Assembly: GCF_947489715.1 (NCBI RefSeq)
Contig: NZ_CANLER010000012.1
Span: forward strand, 59,701 to 123,700
DNA length: 64,000 bases
Direction of reading: 5' to 3'
From: an uncultured Roseovarius sp.
Lineage (GTDB): Bacteria > Pseudomonadota > Alphaproteobacteria > Rhodobacterales > Rhodobacteraceae
The notes beneath the pieces were generated by a model. It had not been told where the DNA came from. It ran no database searches and saw nothing but the letters and a program-made list of their open reading frames with translations. Of the stretch, positions 42,062 through 51,488 are shown piece after piece; position 1 is the stretch's first letter, and each line of letters starts with the position of its first letter. The position numbers and the translations under genes are program-made.

Positions 42062-44569
42062 ATGAAAACCAATGTCAAAGCCCTTGTCGTCGGCGGCGGT
42101 GCCGTCGGCACGTCGATTGCCTACCACCTTGCCAAGGCAGGCTGGGATGATGTGATGCTGCTGGAACGGGACGAGCTGACCTCCGGCTCCACCTGGCACG
42201 CCGCCGGTCTGCTGCCCTTGTTCAACATGTCCTACGCGACCACGCATATCCACAAATACTCGGTCGATTTCTACAAGACGCTTGAGGACGAAACCGGCCT
42301 CAACGCGGGCTTCGCTGTGGTCGGCAACCTGCGCATGGCGCAGACCCAGGAACGCTTGGACGAATATATGCTCTACGCTGCGACCGCTGAAACCTGTGAT
42401 GTGCCCTACGAATGGCTGACCCCGGACCAGATCAAGGAACGCTGGCCCCTGATCAATACCGAGGACCTGAAAGGTGCGATCTACCACAACACCGACGGCT
42501 ATATTAACCCCGCCGATGTCACCCAGGCGATGGCCAAGGGCGCCCGTCAGCGCGGCGTGATGATCGAACGCAAATGGCAGGCCGATGCCTTCCACTGGAA
42601 CGGCACCCATTGGGAAGTCACCTGCTCGAAAATGGTCGAGAAGGGTGGCAACCTGGTCGCCTCGGACGAGCAGATCGTGATCACTGCCGAACATGTGGTG
42701 ACCGCGTCGGGCAACCACGTGCAGCGCACCGCCAAGATGCTGGGCATCAAGATGCCCGCCATCCCGGTCGAGCACCAGTTCATCGTCATGGACAAGGACC
42801 CGGCGCTGGTCGAATACCGCGCAAACGGGGGCCAGGAACACCCGGTCGTGCGCGACGCCGACGCGCAATCCTATGTGCGCGAGGAACGCGGCGGCTGGAT
42901 CCTGGGCGTGTACGAGAAAAACGCGCCCGCCTGCTTTGAGTACGGCGTGCCCGACAGTTTCCGCGCCGATCTCTTCCCGCTCGATCTGGAACGCATTGAA
43001 GAGCAGTATATGGCGATGATCCACCGCGTGCCGTCCTGCGAGGAAAGCGGCCTCAAGGACGATTTCAACGGACCGATCTGCTACACCCCCGATGGCAATC
43101 CGCTGGTCGGCCCGGCACCCGGCCTCAGAAACATGTGGCTGGCCGAAGGGTTCAGCTTTGGCATCACCGCCGCTGGCGGTACCGGCTATTATCTGGCGCA
43201 GCTGATGGTCGAAGGCGAGGCCGAGATCGACATGGCGTCGCTTGATCCCAAACGCTACTCGCAATCCTGGATGACGACCGAGTTTGCCGCCCGCAAGAAC
43301 GAGGAATGCTACGACCACGTCTACATCCTGCACCACCCGGACGAAGAACGCCCCGCCTGCCGCCCGTTGCGTACAGCCCCCGCCTACGACCGGCAGAAGG
43401 CCCGTGGCGCGCAGTTCGGCTGGGTCAATGGCTGGGAACGCCCGAACTATTTCGGCCCGCTCGATGCGCCCGAAAACTTCGACCATGACGCGCGGTCCTT
43501 CCGCCGCGGCGGCTGGTGGCAATACGCGGTCGAAGAGGCCAAGGCGATCCGCGAAGGCGTCGGCCTCATCGACGCCACCGCGTTCACCAAACATGTGGTC
43601 AAGGGCCCCGGCGCCACCGCCTTCCTTGACTGGTTCACCTGCAACAAGCTGCCGAAAGTGGGCCGCATCAACCTGACTTACGCGCTGACCGCCCATGGCA
43701 CCACCCGCACCGAATACACCATCGTGCGCAATGGCGAGGATCACTACTACCTCGTCTCGGCCGGCGCCTGGACCGAATACGATGCCGATTATCTGCGCAA
43801 GGCCGCCGAGGACAAGGCGCCCGAGTTCGGCTATATTGAGATCCAGGACGTAACCACCCAATGGGGCGTCTTCGCCATCGCCGGGCCGAAATCCCGCGAT
43901 GTGCTGCGCGAGGTGATCAAGGATGCCGATCCCGACACAGCGCTTTCCAACAAGCGGTTCCCCTGGCTGAGCGCGCGCAGGATCGAACTGGGCATGTGCC
44001 CTGTCAACGCCATCCGCGTCGCCTATACGGGCGAGTTGGGATACGAGCTGCATCACCCGATGGAGATGCAGAACTATCTCTTCGATCTGCTTGAAAACGC
44101 TGGCGAAAAGCACGGTATGAAACTGGTCGGCTCCCGTGCGCAGAACTGGCTCCGGCAGGAAAAATCCTACCGTGCCTTCGGCACCGAACTGGGCCGCGAC
44201 GCCACCCCGCTTGAGGCCGATCTGCCACGTTTCGTCGACCTGGAAAAAGACTTCCACGGCAAGGGCAAACTGGTTGAAACCGGCGTGCGCGCCAAATGCT
44301 GCACCCTGCTGATCGACGGGCCGAACGATGCCGATCCGTGGGGCCGCGAGGCGCTTTATATGCTGGATGGCACCCGCGTGGGCCGTCTAACATCAGGCGG
44401 CTATTCGGTGGTCTTCGGCAAATCCATCGGTATGGGCTATGTCACCCCCGATCTGGCGGTTGAAGGTACCAAATTGCAGGTGCGCATGCAGGACAAGCTC
44501 TGGGATGCGGTGGTGACCTGCGACAGCCCTTATGATCCGAAAAACGAGGTCATCCGCATTGACGGCTAA
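42062..44569 (+). CDS. Dimethylglycine/sarcosine dehydrogenase-like FAD and folate enzyme
   Basis: 835 residues in two parts. Residues 1-390 form a DAO-type FAD oxidoreductase ('ALVVGGGAVGTSIAYHLAKAG' nucleotide-binding loop; 'SGSTWHAAGLLP' at the usual site of covalent His-FAD linkage). Residues 430-835 form a GcvT-like folate-binding aminomethyltransferase domain ('GLIDATAFTKHVVKGPGA', 'AYTGELGYELHHPME', 'KDFHGKGKLVE'). It would demethylate N,N-dimethylglycine or sarcosine and pass the one-carbon unit to tetrahydrofolate in the cytoplasm, which fits glycine betaine/choline use in marine bacteria. It stands alone, with its own terminator. Other N-methyl substrates are possible. Confidence 0.88.
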   Translation: MKTNVKALVVGGGAVGTSIAYHLAKAGWDDVMLLERDELTSGSTWHAAGLLPLFNMSYATTHIHKYSVDFYKTLEDETGLNAGFAVVGNLRMAQTQERLDEYMLYAATAETCDVPYEWLTPDQIKERWPLINTEDLKGAIYHNTDGYINPADVTQAMAKGARQRGVMIERKWQADAFHWNGTHWEVTCSKMVEKGGNLVASDEQIVITAEHVVTASGNHVQRTAKMLGIKMPAIPVEHQFIVMDKDPALVEYRANGGQEHPVVRDADAQSYVREERGGWILGVYEKNAPACFEYGVPDSFRADLFPLDLERIEEQYMAMIHRVPSCEESGLKDDFNGPICYTPDGNPLVGPAPGLRNMWLAEGFSFGITAAGGTGYYLAQLMVEGEAEIDMASLDPKRYSQSWMTTEFAARKNEECYDHVYILHHPDEERPACRPLRTAPAYDRQKARGAQFGWVNGWERPNYFGPLDAPENFDHDARSFRRGGWWQYAVEEAKAIREGVGLIDATAFTKHVVKGPGATAFLDWFTCNKLPKVGRINLTYALTAHGTTRTEYTIVRNGEDHYYLVSAGAWTEYDADYLRKAAEDKAPEFGYIEIQDVTTQWGVFAIAGPKSRDVLREVIKDADPDTALSNKRFPWLSARRIELGMCPVNAIRVAYTGELGYELHHPMEMQNYLFDLLENAGEKHGMKLVGSRAQNWLRQEKSYRAFGTELGRDATPLEADLPRFVDLEKDFHGKGKLVETGVRAKCCTLLIDGPNDADPWGREALYMLDGTRVGRLTSGGYSVVFGKSIGMGYVTPDLAVEGTKLQVRMQDKLWDAVVTCDSPYDPKNEVIRIDG

Positions 44570-44591
44570 GCCATCTCTTAGATGAGATCAG

Positions 44592-44624
44592 AAAAGGCCG
44601 GGCGTTCATGCCCGGCCTTTTTTT
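44592..44624 (+). terminator. Intrinsic terminator after the dimethylglycine dehydrogenase gene
   Basis: GGCCGGGC (44596-44603) pairs with GCCCGGCC (44610-44617) around GTTCAT, preceded by four As and followed by seven Ts (44618-44624). A textbook factor-independent terminator 22 bases after the stop codon. Confidence 0.9.
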
Positions 44625-44676
44625 GCTGTAAATCTGACCGTGTACTGCCCGTTACCAAGCCGACAGCGGCACGTGG

Positions 44677-44937
44677 TCAGAAGTCGAAAATCTCGCTCAG
44701 GAAGCTGTCGCGTTTCTTTTTCTTGTGCGGACGTTTGTCATAAACACGGTCATAATCATGCGACGGTGCTGCTGACGGGGGCGGGGGCGGCGGTGCGGCC
44801 TGCACGGTGCTGCGCTCGATGATCTTGTCCAATTCACCGCGATCCAACCAAACGCCCCGGCATTGGGGACAATAGTCGATTTCGACCCCGTTTCGATCCG
44901 TCATTACCAGCTGTGTTCCATCAATCGGACATTGCAT
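44677..44937 (-). CDS. Small zinc-ribbon protein (zf-TFIIB type)
   Basis: 86 residues. The N-terminal half is a TFIIB-like zinc ribbon: Cys3 in 'CPIDG', and Cys23 and Cys26 in 'DYCPQCRGVWLDRGELDKII'. A proline-rich linker (Pro6) and a Lys-rich tail ('KRPHKKKKRD') follow. Such proteins are common, small and uncharacterised; the basic tail could bind nucleic acid. It stands alone, converging on the terminator of the upstream gene. Confidence 0.82.
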   Translation of the reverse strand: MQCPIDGTQLVMTDRNGVEIDYCPQCRGVWLDRGELDKIIERSTVQAAPPPPPPSAAPSHDYDRVYDKRPHKKKKRDSFLSEIFDF

Positions 44938-45029
44938 CGTGTGTCATAAGCCTCCTGTTTCAATTGAAACCGATATGGGGGCGTCATGCGGCCAAACAAG
45001 GGGCGCAGAACGGCCCGCGCCACCTTGTC

Positions 45030-45755
45030 TCACCCCAAATCATCAAACGGCCCGGGGGTCACAAGCACCGTCTCCAGCAGCATCTGACCGCGCTCAAGCT
45101 GGCCCAGAACCTGCTGTTTCGTCAGGTCAGCATCGTCGTAGCGATAGACGGTGAGGGTTTCCATGGACAGGCCCCCAAGCGCGGCAGGTGCAAAGGCCGG
45201 CTGGCCGGATATCACCGGGTCCAGTGGCTGCGCTGCAATCTCGACGACGTCGCTGAAATCTGTTCCTGCATCCTCTTTCTGGAACCAGTAGCCCGGTTTG
45301 GTGATGAAGCCACCGCCACTGTCGCCGATGCTGCTGCCGCCACTATGGAAAACGAATTCTTCGTCGGGCAAACGTGCATCGTCGTTGACGATCGTCCCCT
45401 TGGCCACCTCGGTGTGGAAATGCAGGAAATTACCGTAGCCTGGCACGTTCCAGTACCCCTTGGTCAACTGGATTTCAAAGGTTTCATTCGATTCCACATC
45501 CGTGTCACCATGGATATCCAGCTTGATTTTGCCAACAAACATACCATTGCCGTTTTTGCTCAGCGTGACTTGCGAAGACGTGCCTGACAGGTCGCTGGCG
45601 TCGGTGGTGCCGTGCTTGATATCAAACTCCAGCGTTACTTTGTTCGCCTTTGGATAGGGTAGCGAGGTCTTGAAATCCCACGCGATGTCAAATTCCATCG
45701 TCGTGTTGCTGCTATCACCTTCTTTCACGGAAGCCGGTACAATGATCCAACCCAT
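45030..45755 (-). CDS. Calx-beta domain protein
   Basis: 241 residues. The first 130 residues fit a Calx-beta domain: 'ASVKEGDSSNTTMEFDI' opening, 'DTDVESNETFEIQLT' with the acidic Ca2+-binding residues, and 'GTIVNDD' closing. The rest ('GGSSIGDSGGGF', 'LSMETLTVYRYDDADL') is unrecognised. No N-terminal signal peptide is visible; in Rhodobacterales Calx-beta modules often belong to large type I-secreted proteins, so a short, separate copy is unusual. GGAGAAAG precedes the ATG. Function unknown; Ca2+ binding is likely. Confidence 0.65.
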   Translation of the reverse strand: MGWIIVPASVKEGDSSNTTMEFDIAWDFKTSLPYPKANKVTLEFDIKHGTTDASDLSGTSSQVTLSKNGNGMFVGKIKLDIHGDTDVESNETFEIQLTKGYWNVPGYGNFLHFHTEVAKGTIVNDDARLPDEEFVFHSGGSSIGDSGGGFITKPGYWFQKEDAGTDFSDVVEIAAQPLDPVISGQPAFAPAALGGLSMETLTVYRYDDADLTKQQVLGQLERGQMLLETVLVTPGPFDDLG

Positions 45756-45963
45756 GATCTTTCTCCTTTTCTGTCGCCGGCGTTACAAACGAACTCAACT
45801 CTGCCGGTATTGATGACACGGGCGCACATCCAAAAAAGTTTCACTTAACTGTGTATGCGAGGAGATTTCCCGGGCGCCACGGCGTGCGTTTTGCTGCTGA
45901 TCGGATTGCCAGTGCTCACCGCTTTGCCTAGTCTGAAATCGTGCAATTGGCAGGAGACCAGAC

Positions 45964-46365
45964 ATGGACATCATCCCCGGCGGCTCCCGCCCGTCCTCAT
46001 CCGGTTCGGCAGAGTATTTTAGCGGTGCGGTCCGGATCGACCCGCTGCATTCCGCGCCCGATCCGGCCCGATTGCGCGCGGTGATCGTCACGTTTGAACC
46101 CGCAGCGCGCACCGCTTGGCACACGCACCCGTTGGGGCAGACGCTGCATGTTCTTTCGGGTCTTGGTCTGGTGCAAAGCTGGGGTGGGCCGCTTCGCGAA
46201 ATCCGCCCCGGTGATACGGTCTGGTTTGCGTCTGGCGAAAAACACTGGCACGGGGCGGCACCTGATGTTGCCATGACCCATCTGGCGATGCAGGAGGCCG
46301 AAGATGGCATTGCCGTGGATTGGCTGGAAAAGGTCAGTGATGATCAGTACGGGTTGTCAAAATAA
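45964..46365 (+). CDS. Cupin domain protein
   Basis: 133 residues with both cupin motifs: 'WHTHPLGQTLHVLSG' (about 57-71) and 'PGDTVWFASGEKHWHGA' (about 82-98). The metal-binding histidines are kept. The pattern resembles the cupin of (R)-mandelonitrile lyase-like proteins often found with carboxymuconolactone decarboxylases. AGGAG lies upstream of the ATG. It has no obvious partner gene nearby, and its substrate is unknown. Confidence 0.82.
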   Translation: MDIIPGGSRPSSSGSAEYFSGAVRIDPLHSAPDPARLRAVIVTFEPAARTAWHTHPLGQTLHVLSGLGLVQSWGGPLREIRPGDTVWFASGEKHWHGAAPDVAMTHLAMQEAEDGIAVDWLEKVSDDQYGLSK

Positions 46366-47017
46366 CGCCAGCGTGGGGTTTTATTTTCCAACAAAATCAA
46401 ACGTCTACTAACACCGTCGGACTGCCGAAAAAAGCGCGTGGACTAATGTGAAACGTCATTGTTTTGCCCAATACCCCGATCTTGTACCGCAAGCCGGGCT
46501 GTTTGGGTCATGCTAATTTGTCGGCAGTTGTACTGGCAAGCACCGGAAGAGAATTTTCAAGAACGATCGAGATAATGTCGCGGTTGGCAATCGCCGGCTC
46601 AGGGTAGGGGCGGCGTTGAACATTGCCCTGGAATGGCGACAAACCGCCGTTGGGAACGGCCATAGCGAACGGGCCTTTTGGGGACAAATAGGACCGAAAA
46701 TGGTCTCTTTCAGATACGTTGACCAAACAAGAGCCTTTTCGGAATACCGGGGCCCTTTTTCTACCATCCGACGTATCAAGGATGATCCGCGATTGGATGG
46801 AATTGTCGAAGTCATCTTCATACATTCTTGGACCTGCCGGTCAGACCTTGGATAGGTGTCGTCAGTCATGGGCAGGTTCTTTCCGATGCTCGCCAGTCTA
46901 TGTAAAACGCCTGATTTCGACTTTGGTTCCCATCTTTTGCATTGGAACTTTGCCGCGGTGAGCCCGTTAACGAGGCAGGTCTACGTTTGGCCTGGTGTTA
47001 ATGTGAAAGGATAAGAG
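46366..47017. other. Gene-free stretch before csbD
   Basis: About 650 bases with overlapping short frames on both strands (roughly 46500-46870), none with a recognisable domain or ribosome-binding site. The right end holds the EcfG-type promoter of the CsbD gene at 46945. The middle may be degraded coding DNA. Confidence 0.4.
46945..46969 (+). promoter_or_regulatory. EcfG-type promoter upstream of csbD
   Basis: GGAAC at 46945-46949, a 16-base spacer and CGTT at 46966-46969 match exactly the promoter pattern recognised by the general stress sigma factor EcfG of alphaproteobacteria (GGAAC-N16/17-CGTT). It is 49 bases before the CsbD start codon, and an EcfG-type sigma gene is 4 kb away. Confidence 0.7.
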
Positions 47018-47221
47018 ATGAATTGGGATCAAATTGTCGGAAACTGGAAGCAGATGAAGGGTAGCGTTCAGGAAAGGTGGGGGGATCTGACGGATGACGA
47101 AGTTGATCAGGTAGAGGGAAATCGTGAGAAACTGGAAGGTAAAATCCAGGAAAAATACGGCAAATCCAAAGAAGAAGCGAAAGAGGAAGTGGACCGTTTC
47201 CTCAATGACATCTCTGCATAA
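47018..47221 (+). CDS. CsbD family stress protein
   Basis: 67 residues covering the whole CsbD domain: 'MNWDQIVGNWKQMKGSVQE', 'WGDLTDDEVDQVEGNREKLEGKIQ'. AAGGATAAG precedes the ATG. CsbD-like proteins are abundant small stress proteins; in Bacillus subtilis csbD depends on the general stress sigma factor SigB, and alphaproteobacterial copies are typical EcfG targets. The promoter here agrees with that. Molecular role unknown. Confidence 0.9.
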   Translation: MNWDQIVGNWKQMKGSVQERWGDLTDDEVDQVEGNREKLEGKIQEKYGKSKEEAKEEVDRFLNDISA

Positions 47222-47470
47222 CTTATGTGCCGCCCGAAGCGCCATTGAATGGCCCTTCGGGTTGGATTGGGGCCAAGGGCAAAGGGTGCGACATCATTAG
47301 TTGCCCCAAGGAAGAAGGCAGGCAGGTTTTACGAACTGCGACGCAGGAAATTTGAGACTAATGCGGCAACAAGCGCGATTGTAAAAACATGATGGCCAGA
47401 TTGAGCATGTTTGGCTTTTGGTCTGGTGTGCTTCGCGAACAACACTGCATTGGCATTGTTCTCACACATT

Positions 47471-49111
47471 TTACACAAGCTCGTCCGGAACAAGCGGAAT
47501 GGATTGTCCAAGCCGTCTGGCCGGCTCTTCCGAATAGGGCACCAGGAAAAACCCTCTTTCCTCGGGCAATTCCTGCGCTGTTCTCTGGGCGATCTTGTGC
47601 CAGTGCGATGCATCCGCCATCAACAGGTCGGGCGCCTGCCGGCCCGCAACGTGCCAGGCTTCGAAAACACGGGTGCAGAGATTGGTGACGACGTCACGAT
47701 CTTCAATTCTGACCGCGGCCTCCGTGTCCCATCGCATGCTTCGTCCGTTCAGATTGGCCGATCCGATGATCGCGTCGTTATCATCAGCGATGGCTATTTT
47801 TGAGTGCACATAAATGATTTCGGCCCCGTGCAGGTTGTCGCGCCCATCGGTGCTTCGGGGTTTTGGCCTGACAGGGCTGAGAACGGTCATCCGGTTGCCG
47901 AATGCCCCGGCAACGCGTTCCAGGCATTCGGTTTGAAGCTGCTCCCCCATTTTGTCCGAGACGTGAGGCACGTCGCCAAAGGCGATTTCTTCGGGGGCGG
48001 CGGGGAGAATGAGGATCAGGCTAAGCTCAGGGGTATTCTTTGCTGCGGTAGCTAAGGCATCGGCGATTGCTTTACTTCTGAAATACTGGGTTTCAATGTA
48101 GACGCGCCTTTTTGCATTTGAGAACAGCTGGATATGGGCCTCTTCGATTTCGCGAAGATGCTCTTTGGGTGAAAGTTGAAAACCAGTGCGGCGCGCCTGT
48201 TTGGAAAGGGTGCGAATGAGGCGGATACCACCCCTTTCGGCAGATGCCGTTGACGGCTGGGGGAGTTCCAGCGGCGCGACCTGCAATTCCCGCTCAGCGA
48301 CACCGTCGGGTGCGTAGCGTAGCTGCTCGCGCCGGATCGCCGCCATTCTGATACGGTTGGCGTTCCACGTCTGCGCCACATAATGCGCGATGTCACCCGC
48401 AATGGGGCCGTCCACGCGCACAGTTGCGTCATGCCAGGTCTCTTCGGCCGGTCGGTCATGGTTCAGATCATCGTATCGGCGGGTGTCTACATCCAGACCG
48501 CCAATGATTGCTGCTGTGCCGTCGGCCACCGCAACCTTGTGGTGCAGCGTCGCCGGGAACAACCTTGGCAACAGCAAGCTGCGCCATTTGAATGTGCCGT
48601 TTTTATCCTGCTTGAGGTGACGCCAAAGGCCGGGCCGGGTTTGGAATATCGTACTGCTTTCTTCCGGTCTTGCGTCGTTCAGTTCTTTGCGCTGGCTTTC
48701 GATCGCGCGGGCCGCCATAAGCCAAAGACCAAACCGCAGGCCCTTGCCGACCTGTGCTTCGTGTCGCACAGGAAGCACCTGGAAATCACCCCTATTGGCC
48801 AGCCCTCGCAGGTGTTCGACACTGCGCCAGGTCGTCTCGTGCAATTTTGGCGCGCCGATCGGATCGAAATCTGAGATCAGGAGCCGAACGGCAACGCCCT
48901 GAGCGATCTTTCGTTCCAGCAGGTCGCGCCACGTCCCTGTTCCTGAGGCCGCTGAATATAGTTGAGTTTCTGGGTCGAAAATACGAAAGGCCAGCCAGAG
49001 ATAGTATTCGGCATTCAACGCAAGACGTTCAAGCGCCGGATAGCCTTCACCAGCTGTAATCAGCGGTGTGACATCGTCCAGCGGACGTGTTGGAAATGCA
49101 TCTTTATCCAT
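47471..49111 (-). CDS. Phospholipase D-like protein with two HKD motifs
   Basis: 546 residues from the ATG at 49111, which has AGGTGGG 6 bases upstream; an in-frame GTG at 49120 is the alternative. Both catalytic HxKxxxxD motifs are complete: 'HHKVAVADG' (about residue 190) and 'VHSKIAIADDNDAIIGSANLNGRS' (about residue 436), as in PLD and cardiolipin synthase enzymes. No signal peptide or membrane helix is seen, so it acts in the cytoplasm or at the membrane surface. It could hydrolyse or exchange phospholipid head groups, perhaps in envelope stress. Confidence 0.88.
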   Translation of the reverse strand: MDKDAFPTRPLDDVTPLITAGEGYPALERLALNAEYYLWLAFRIFDPETQLYSAASGTGTWRDLLERKIAQGVAVRLLISDFDPIGAPKLHETTWRSVEHLRGLANRGDFQVLPVRHEAQVGKGLRFGLWLMAARAIESQRKELNDARPEESSTIFQTRPGLWRHLKQDKNGTFKWRSLLLPRLFPATLHHKVAVADGTAAIIGGLDVDTRRYDDLNHDRPAEETWHDATVRVDGPIAGDIAHYVAQTWNANRIRMAAIRREQLRYAPDGVAERELQVAPLELPQPSTASAERGGIRLIRTLSKQARRTGFQLSPKEHLREIEEAHIQLFSNAKRRVYIETQYFRSKAIADALATAAKNTPELSLILILPAAPEEIAFGDVPHVSDKMGEQLQTECLERVAGAFGNRMTVLSPVRPKPRSTDGRDNLHGAEIIYVHSKIAIADDNDAIIGSANLNGRSMRWDTEAAVRIEDRDVVTNLCTRVFEAWHVAGRQAPDLLMADASHWHKIAQRTAQELPEERGFFLVPYSEEPARRLGQSIPLVPDELV

Positions 49112-49307
49112 GATACCCACCTGGCCCGTCAGCGATGTTCGTCATTCCGCAGGCCCGACAAAGCGCAGATCACGCGCGATCTGAAATCTGGGCCCATCCC
49201 GTTCACATGTTTAAAACCTTATGCCACCGTGCTGACAGCGACAATGCAAGGACCGGTGAAATACGCTATCCGAATATCGGCGGCCATCAGAGGTAAACCA
49301 ATATCGA

Positions 49308-50201
49308 TTAATCCGCACTGCTGGCCTGTGGCACTTTGGTCATGTCTATTTGCAAGGGCTCGGCAAATGTAAGCGAGCGGTAGGGGAAGGGTATTTCGAT
49401 ACCGGCATCGTCCAGTGCGGCCTTTATCGCCAGTATCGCCTCACTCTTTGAAAGACGCTCGGCCGGTGGTGTGCTTTCGGTCCACCAACGCGCGGTGAAA
49501 TCGACCGAAGACGCCCCGAAATTATCTGCGACGACTTCGAACCCTTTCGAACTGTCCCTGCTATCAAGGTTTTCGATTACAGAGGAAATTATGGAATAGG
49601 CTTCCTTAGCGTCTTCACCGTAGGCAACGCCGATGGCGACGGAAATCCGTCGGAGGTTGTCATCGGTCAGGATCTTGACCGGGTTCTTAAACAGGAAGCT
49701 GTTGGGAACGATCACCAGTTCGCCCGAGCGCTTGCGGAGAAATGTATCACGGATCGAGATATCCTCGACCCGGGCAGATAGTCCTTCGCATTCGATGTCG
49801 TCACCGATCCGCATCGGTTTGCGCAACAAGATGAGAAATCCGGCCAGAAAGTTCTCGAAGATGTCCTTGAAGGCAAGCCCAATTGCAATTGATCCGATCC
49901 CGAGGCCGGCCACCAGTTTTGTCGGTGTCAGGTTCGGAAAAATAATGGTTGCGGTAATGAGAATGCCGATCAGCCAGATCAGCATGCGGGTCAGCGTCAG
50001 CAGTGCATTTCTGAGCGACGGGCGCGTTTTTGAACGCGTCAGAATTTTCCGGACGATCCGTGTGACGATTGCAACCAGAACGCCGGTGAAAAGCAGCACG
50101 ATCAGGGCTGCCAGCAAGTTTGGTGTTAATGCGACGACCTGCTTGAGGAAAAGGTTGATTTGTTCGGTTGCCACAGCGATGGGTTCGATTGAAATGTCCA
50201 A
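49308..50201 (-). CDS. MscS-type mechanosensitive channel
   Basis: About 297 residues from a TTG at 50201 with AGGGA 8 bases upstream; the frame is open further, so the start is not certain. Three membrane helices are followed by the MscS pore and beta domain: 'VAGLGIGSIAIGLAFKDIFENFLAGFLILLRKPMRIGD', then 'EDISIRDTFLRKRSGELVIVPNSFLFKNPV'. It would open under membrane tension to release solutes during osmotic downshock. It lies 117 bases after the EcfG-type sigma gene on the same strand and may be co-transcribed with it. Confidence 0.88.
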   Translation of the reverse strand: MDISIEPIAVATEQINLFLKQVVALTPNLLAALIVLLFTGVLVAIVTRIVRKILTRSKTRPSLRNALLTLTRMLIWLIGILITATIIFPNLTPTKLVAGLGIGSIAIGLAFKDIFENFLAGFLILLRKPMRIGDDIECEGLSARVEDISIRDTFLRKRSGELVIVPNSFLFKNPVKILTDDNLRRISVAIGVAYGEDAKEAYSIISSVIENLDSRDSSKGFEVVADNFGASSVDFTARWWTESTPPAERLSKSEAILAIKAALDDAGIEIPFPYRSLTFAEPLQIDMTKVPQASSAD

Positions 50202-50318
50202 TTCCACATCCCTGCATAATGGGTTGGTCACGATAATTCCGCGACTATCAGCGATAACGCACGCGCTGTCCGTTGGTTCCCAAAATTTTACTGAGGTCGC
50301 TCTGCCCTGAGAAACCAA

Positions 50319-50879
50319 TCACAGCGGATCTGGATCGGTCCATTCCTGTAATGAAGATCGCGCCCGGCTGACGCGGCTTTTGACGGTGCCAACGGCGCAA
50401 GCCTCGCATTTTGCGGTTTCCTCGTACGAATACCCAAGCGCCCCAACCAGGGTTATGGCGCGCTTTTGGTGTGATGGCAGTTTGCCGATCGCATTCAATA
50501 GCTCTACCAATTGCATGTAGTCGTGTTGGCTGCTGGTCTCGGTTGGTTTCTTCCGTGCCTGAATCTGTGGAACGATTTCGGCAAAGGATTTGTTTCGCCG
50601 TATTTCGGACAGGAATAGATTGCGCAGAATTGTGAATAGCCATGCCAGCAGGTTCGATCCGCGGATGAACTTCGCCTTGTATTTTAGAGCACGCAGCACG
50701 GTGTCCTGAACCAGGTCTTCGGCATGGGAGACGTCGCGTGTGAGAGAGCAGGCAAATGCCTTGAGATTGGGTAGAAAATACACCAACCCCTGTTCAAAAT
50801 CATCAGGGTATTCCTTGGAAGAAGCCTGATCTGCGGGGTCTGCTTTTTGGGTGAAGGGTTCGTGCGTTGCGATATTCAT
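50319..50879 (-). CDS. EcfG-type general stress sigma factor
   Basis: 186 residues from the ATG at 50879 (a GTG at 50909 is possible). Region 2 ('LPNLKAFACSLTRDVSHAEDLVQDTVLRAL', 'GSNLLAWLFTILRNLFLSEIRR') and region 4 ('LPSHQKRAITLVGALGYSYEETAKCEACAVGTVKSRVSRAR') match the EcfG/RpoE2 group of alphaproteobacteria. EcfG is normally held by the anti-sigma factor NepR and released by PhyR, and their genes are usually adjacent; neither is present here. It probably drives the stress genes around it. Confidence 0.85.
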   Translation of the reverse strand: MNIATHEPFTQKADPADQASSKEYPDDFEQGLVYFLPNLKAFACSLTRDVSHAEDLVQDTVLRALKYKAKFIRGSNLLAWLFTILRNLFLSEIRRNKSFAEIVPQIQARKKPTETSSQHDYMQLVELLNAIGKLPSHQKRAITLVGALGYSYEETAKCEACAVGTVKSRVSRARSSLQEWTDPDPL

Positions 50880-51048
50880 CTTGCCATCCGATCCAGCCTG
50901 TGAAGACACGCAATGACCGGCCTGGCGGTTAACGAGGACCGTGCCGATGTGAACGCGTCGTTAACGCACTGTCACCCGCCGAAAGCACGAAATCTTTTAA
51001 CAATGCTGGGTTGCTTCGATCTTGGGTGCATATATGCGTTGACTAGCG

Positions 51049-51073
51049 GGAACCTTCCGGCATTCAACGCGTA
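51049..51073 (+). promoter_or_regulatory. Near-match EcfG-type promoter before the 88-residue gene
   Basis: GGAAC at 51049-51053, a 16-base spacer and CGTA at 51070-51073 differ from the EcfG pattern only in the last base. It is 88 bases upstream of the small gene at 51161, in the region divergent from the sigma factor gene. Confidence 0.45.
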
Positions 51074-51160
51074 ATCACTCGGACTAAACGCCACGAAAGA
51101 CCAAATGCCCTGAAGCGCCTTCGCGACTTAGGGTCAAATCGCTGCCGAGGATCTATTCAA

Positions 51161-51427
51161 TTGCCCCAAACCCGCGACATCGAAGAAAGGGCCGACACCG
51201 ATATATACGGTATCTGCGCGCTATCATTGCTTGAAGCCATCATTCTGATTTTGCGGGAAAAGAGCCTGATTACCGAAGATGAGCTGGACGACGCATTTGA
51301 CGCGGCAATCAATGCCCACAAGTACCGGCACGCGCAGCACACGGATGAAAAAAACCAGGTTGCGGCGACGCTTCTGGATCGATTGAGAGTGCATGGTAAC
51401 AGTGTGAGGCTGGACGGAAGCCAGTGA
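51161..51427 (+). CDS. Small hypothetical protein divergent from the sigma factor gene
   Basis: 88 residues, acidic and mostly helical ('SLLEAIILILREKSLITEDELDDAFDAAINAHKYRHA'). The start is TTG at 51161, with a GAGG about 10 bases upstream. No family is recognised; it does not show the NepR pattern, so it is not the missing anti-sigma factor by sequence. A near-match EcfG promoter precedes it. The Crp/Fnr gene follows after 61 bases. Confidence 0.55.
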   Translation: MPQTRDIEERADTDIYGICALSLLEAIILILREKSLITEDELDDAFDAAINAHKYRHAQHTDEKNQVAATLLDRLRVHGNSVRLDGSQ

Positions 51428-51488
51428 ATTGTGGTCTGCTATATGCGGGTTCTGCAGAATTAGTGGAACACTTGTCCGGAACAACGCC

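Noticed and set aside
41675..44257. An 860-codon open frame on the minus strand
   Set aside because: It is antisense to the dimethylglycine dehydrogenase gene, shows no domain, and exists because high GC third positions remove stop codons from the complementary frame.
46508..46825. A 105-codon minus-strand frame and an overlapping plus-strand frame
   Set aside because: Neither has a domain, a ribosome-binding site or a neighbour that supports it; both cover the same DNA.
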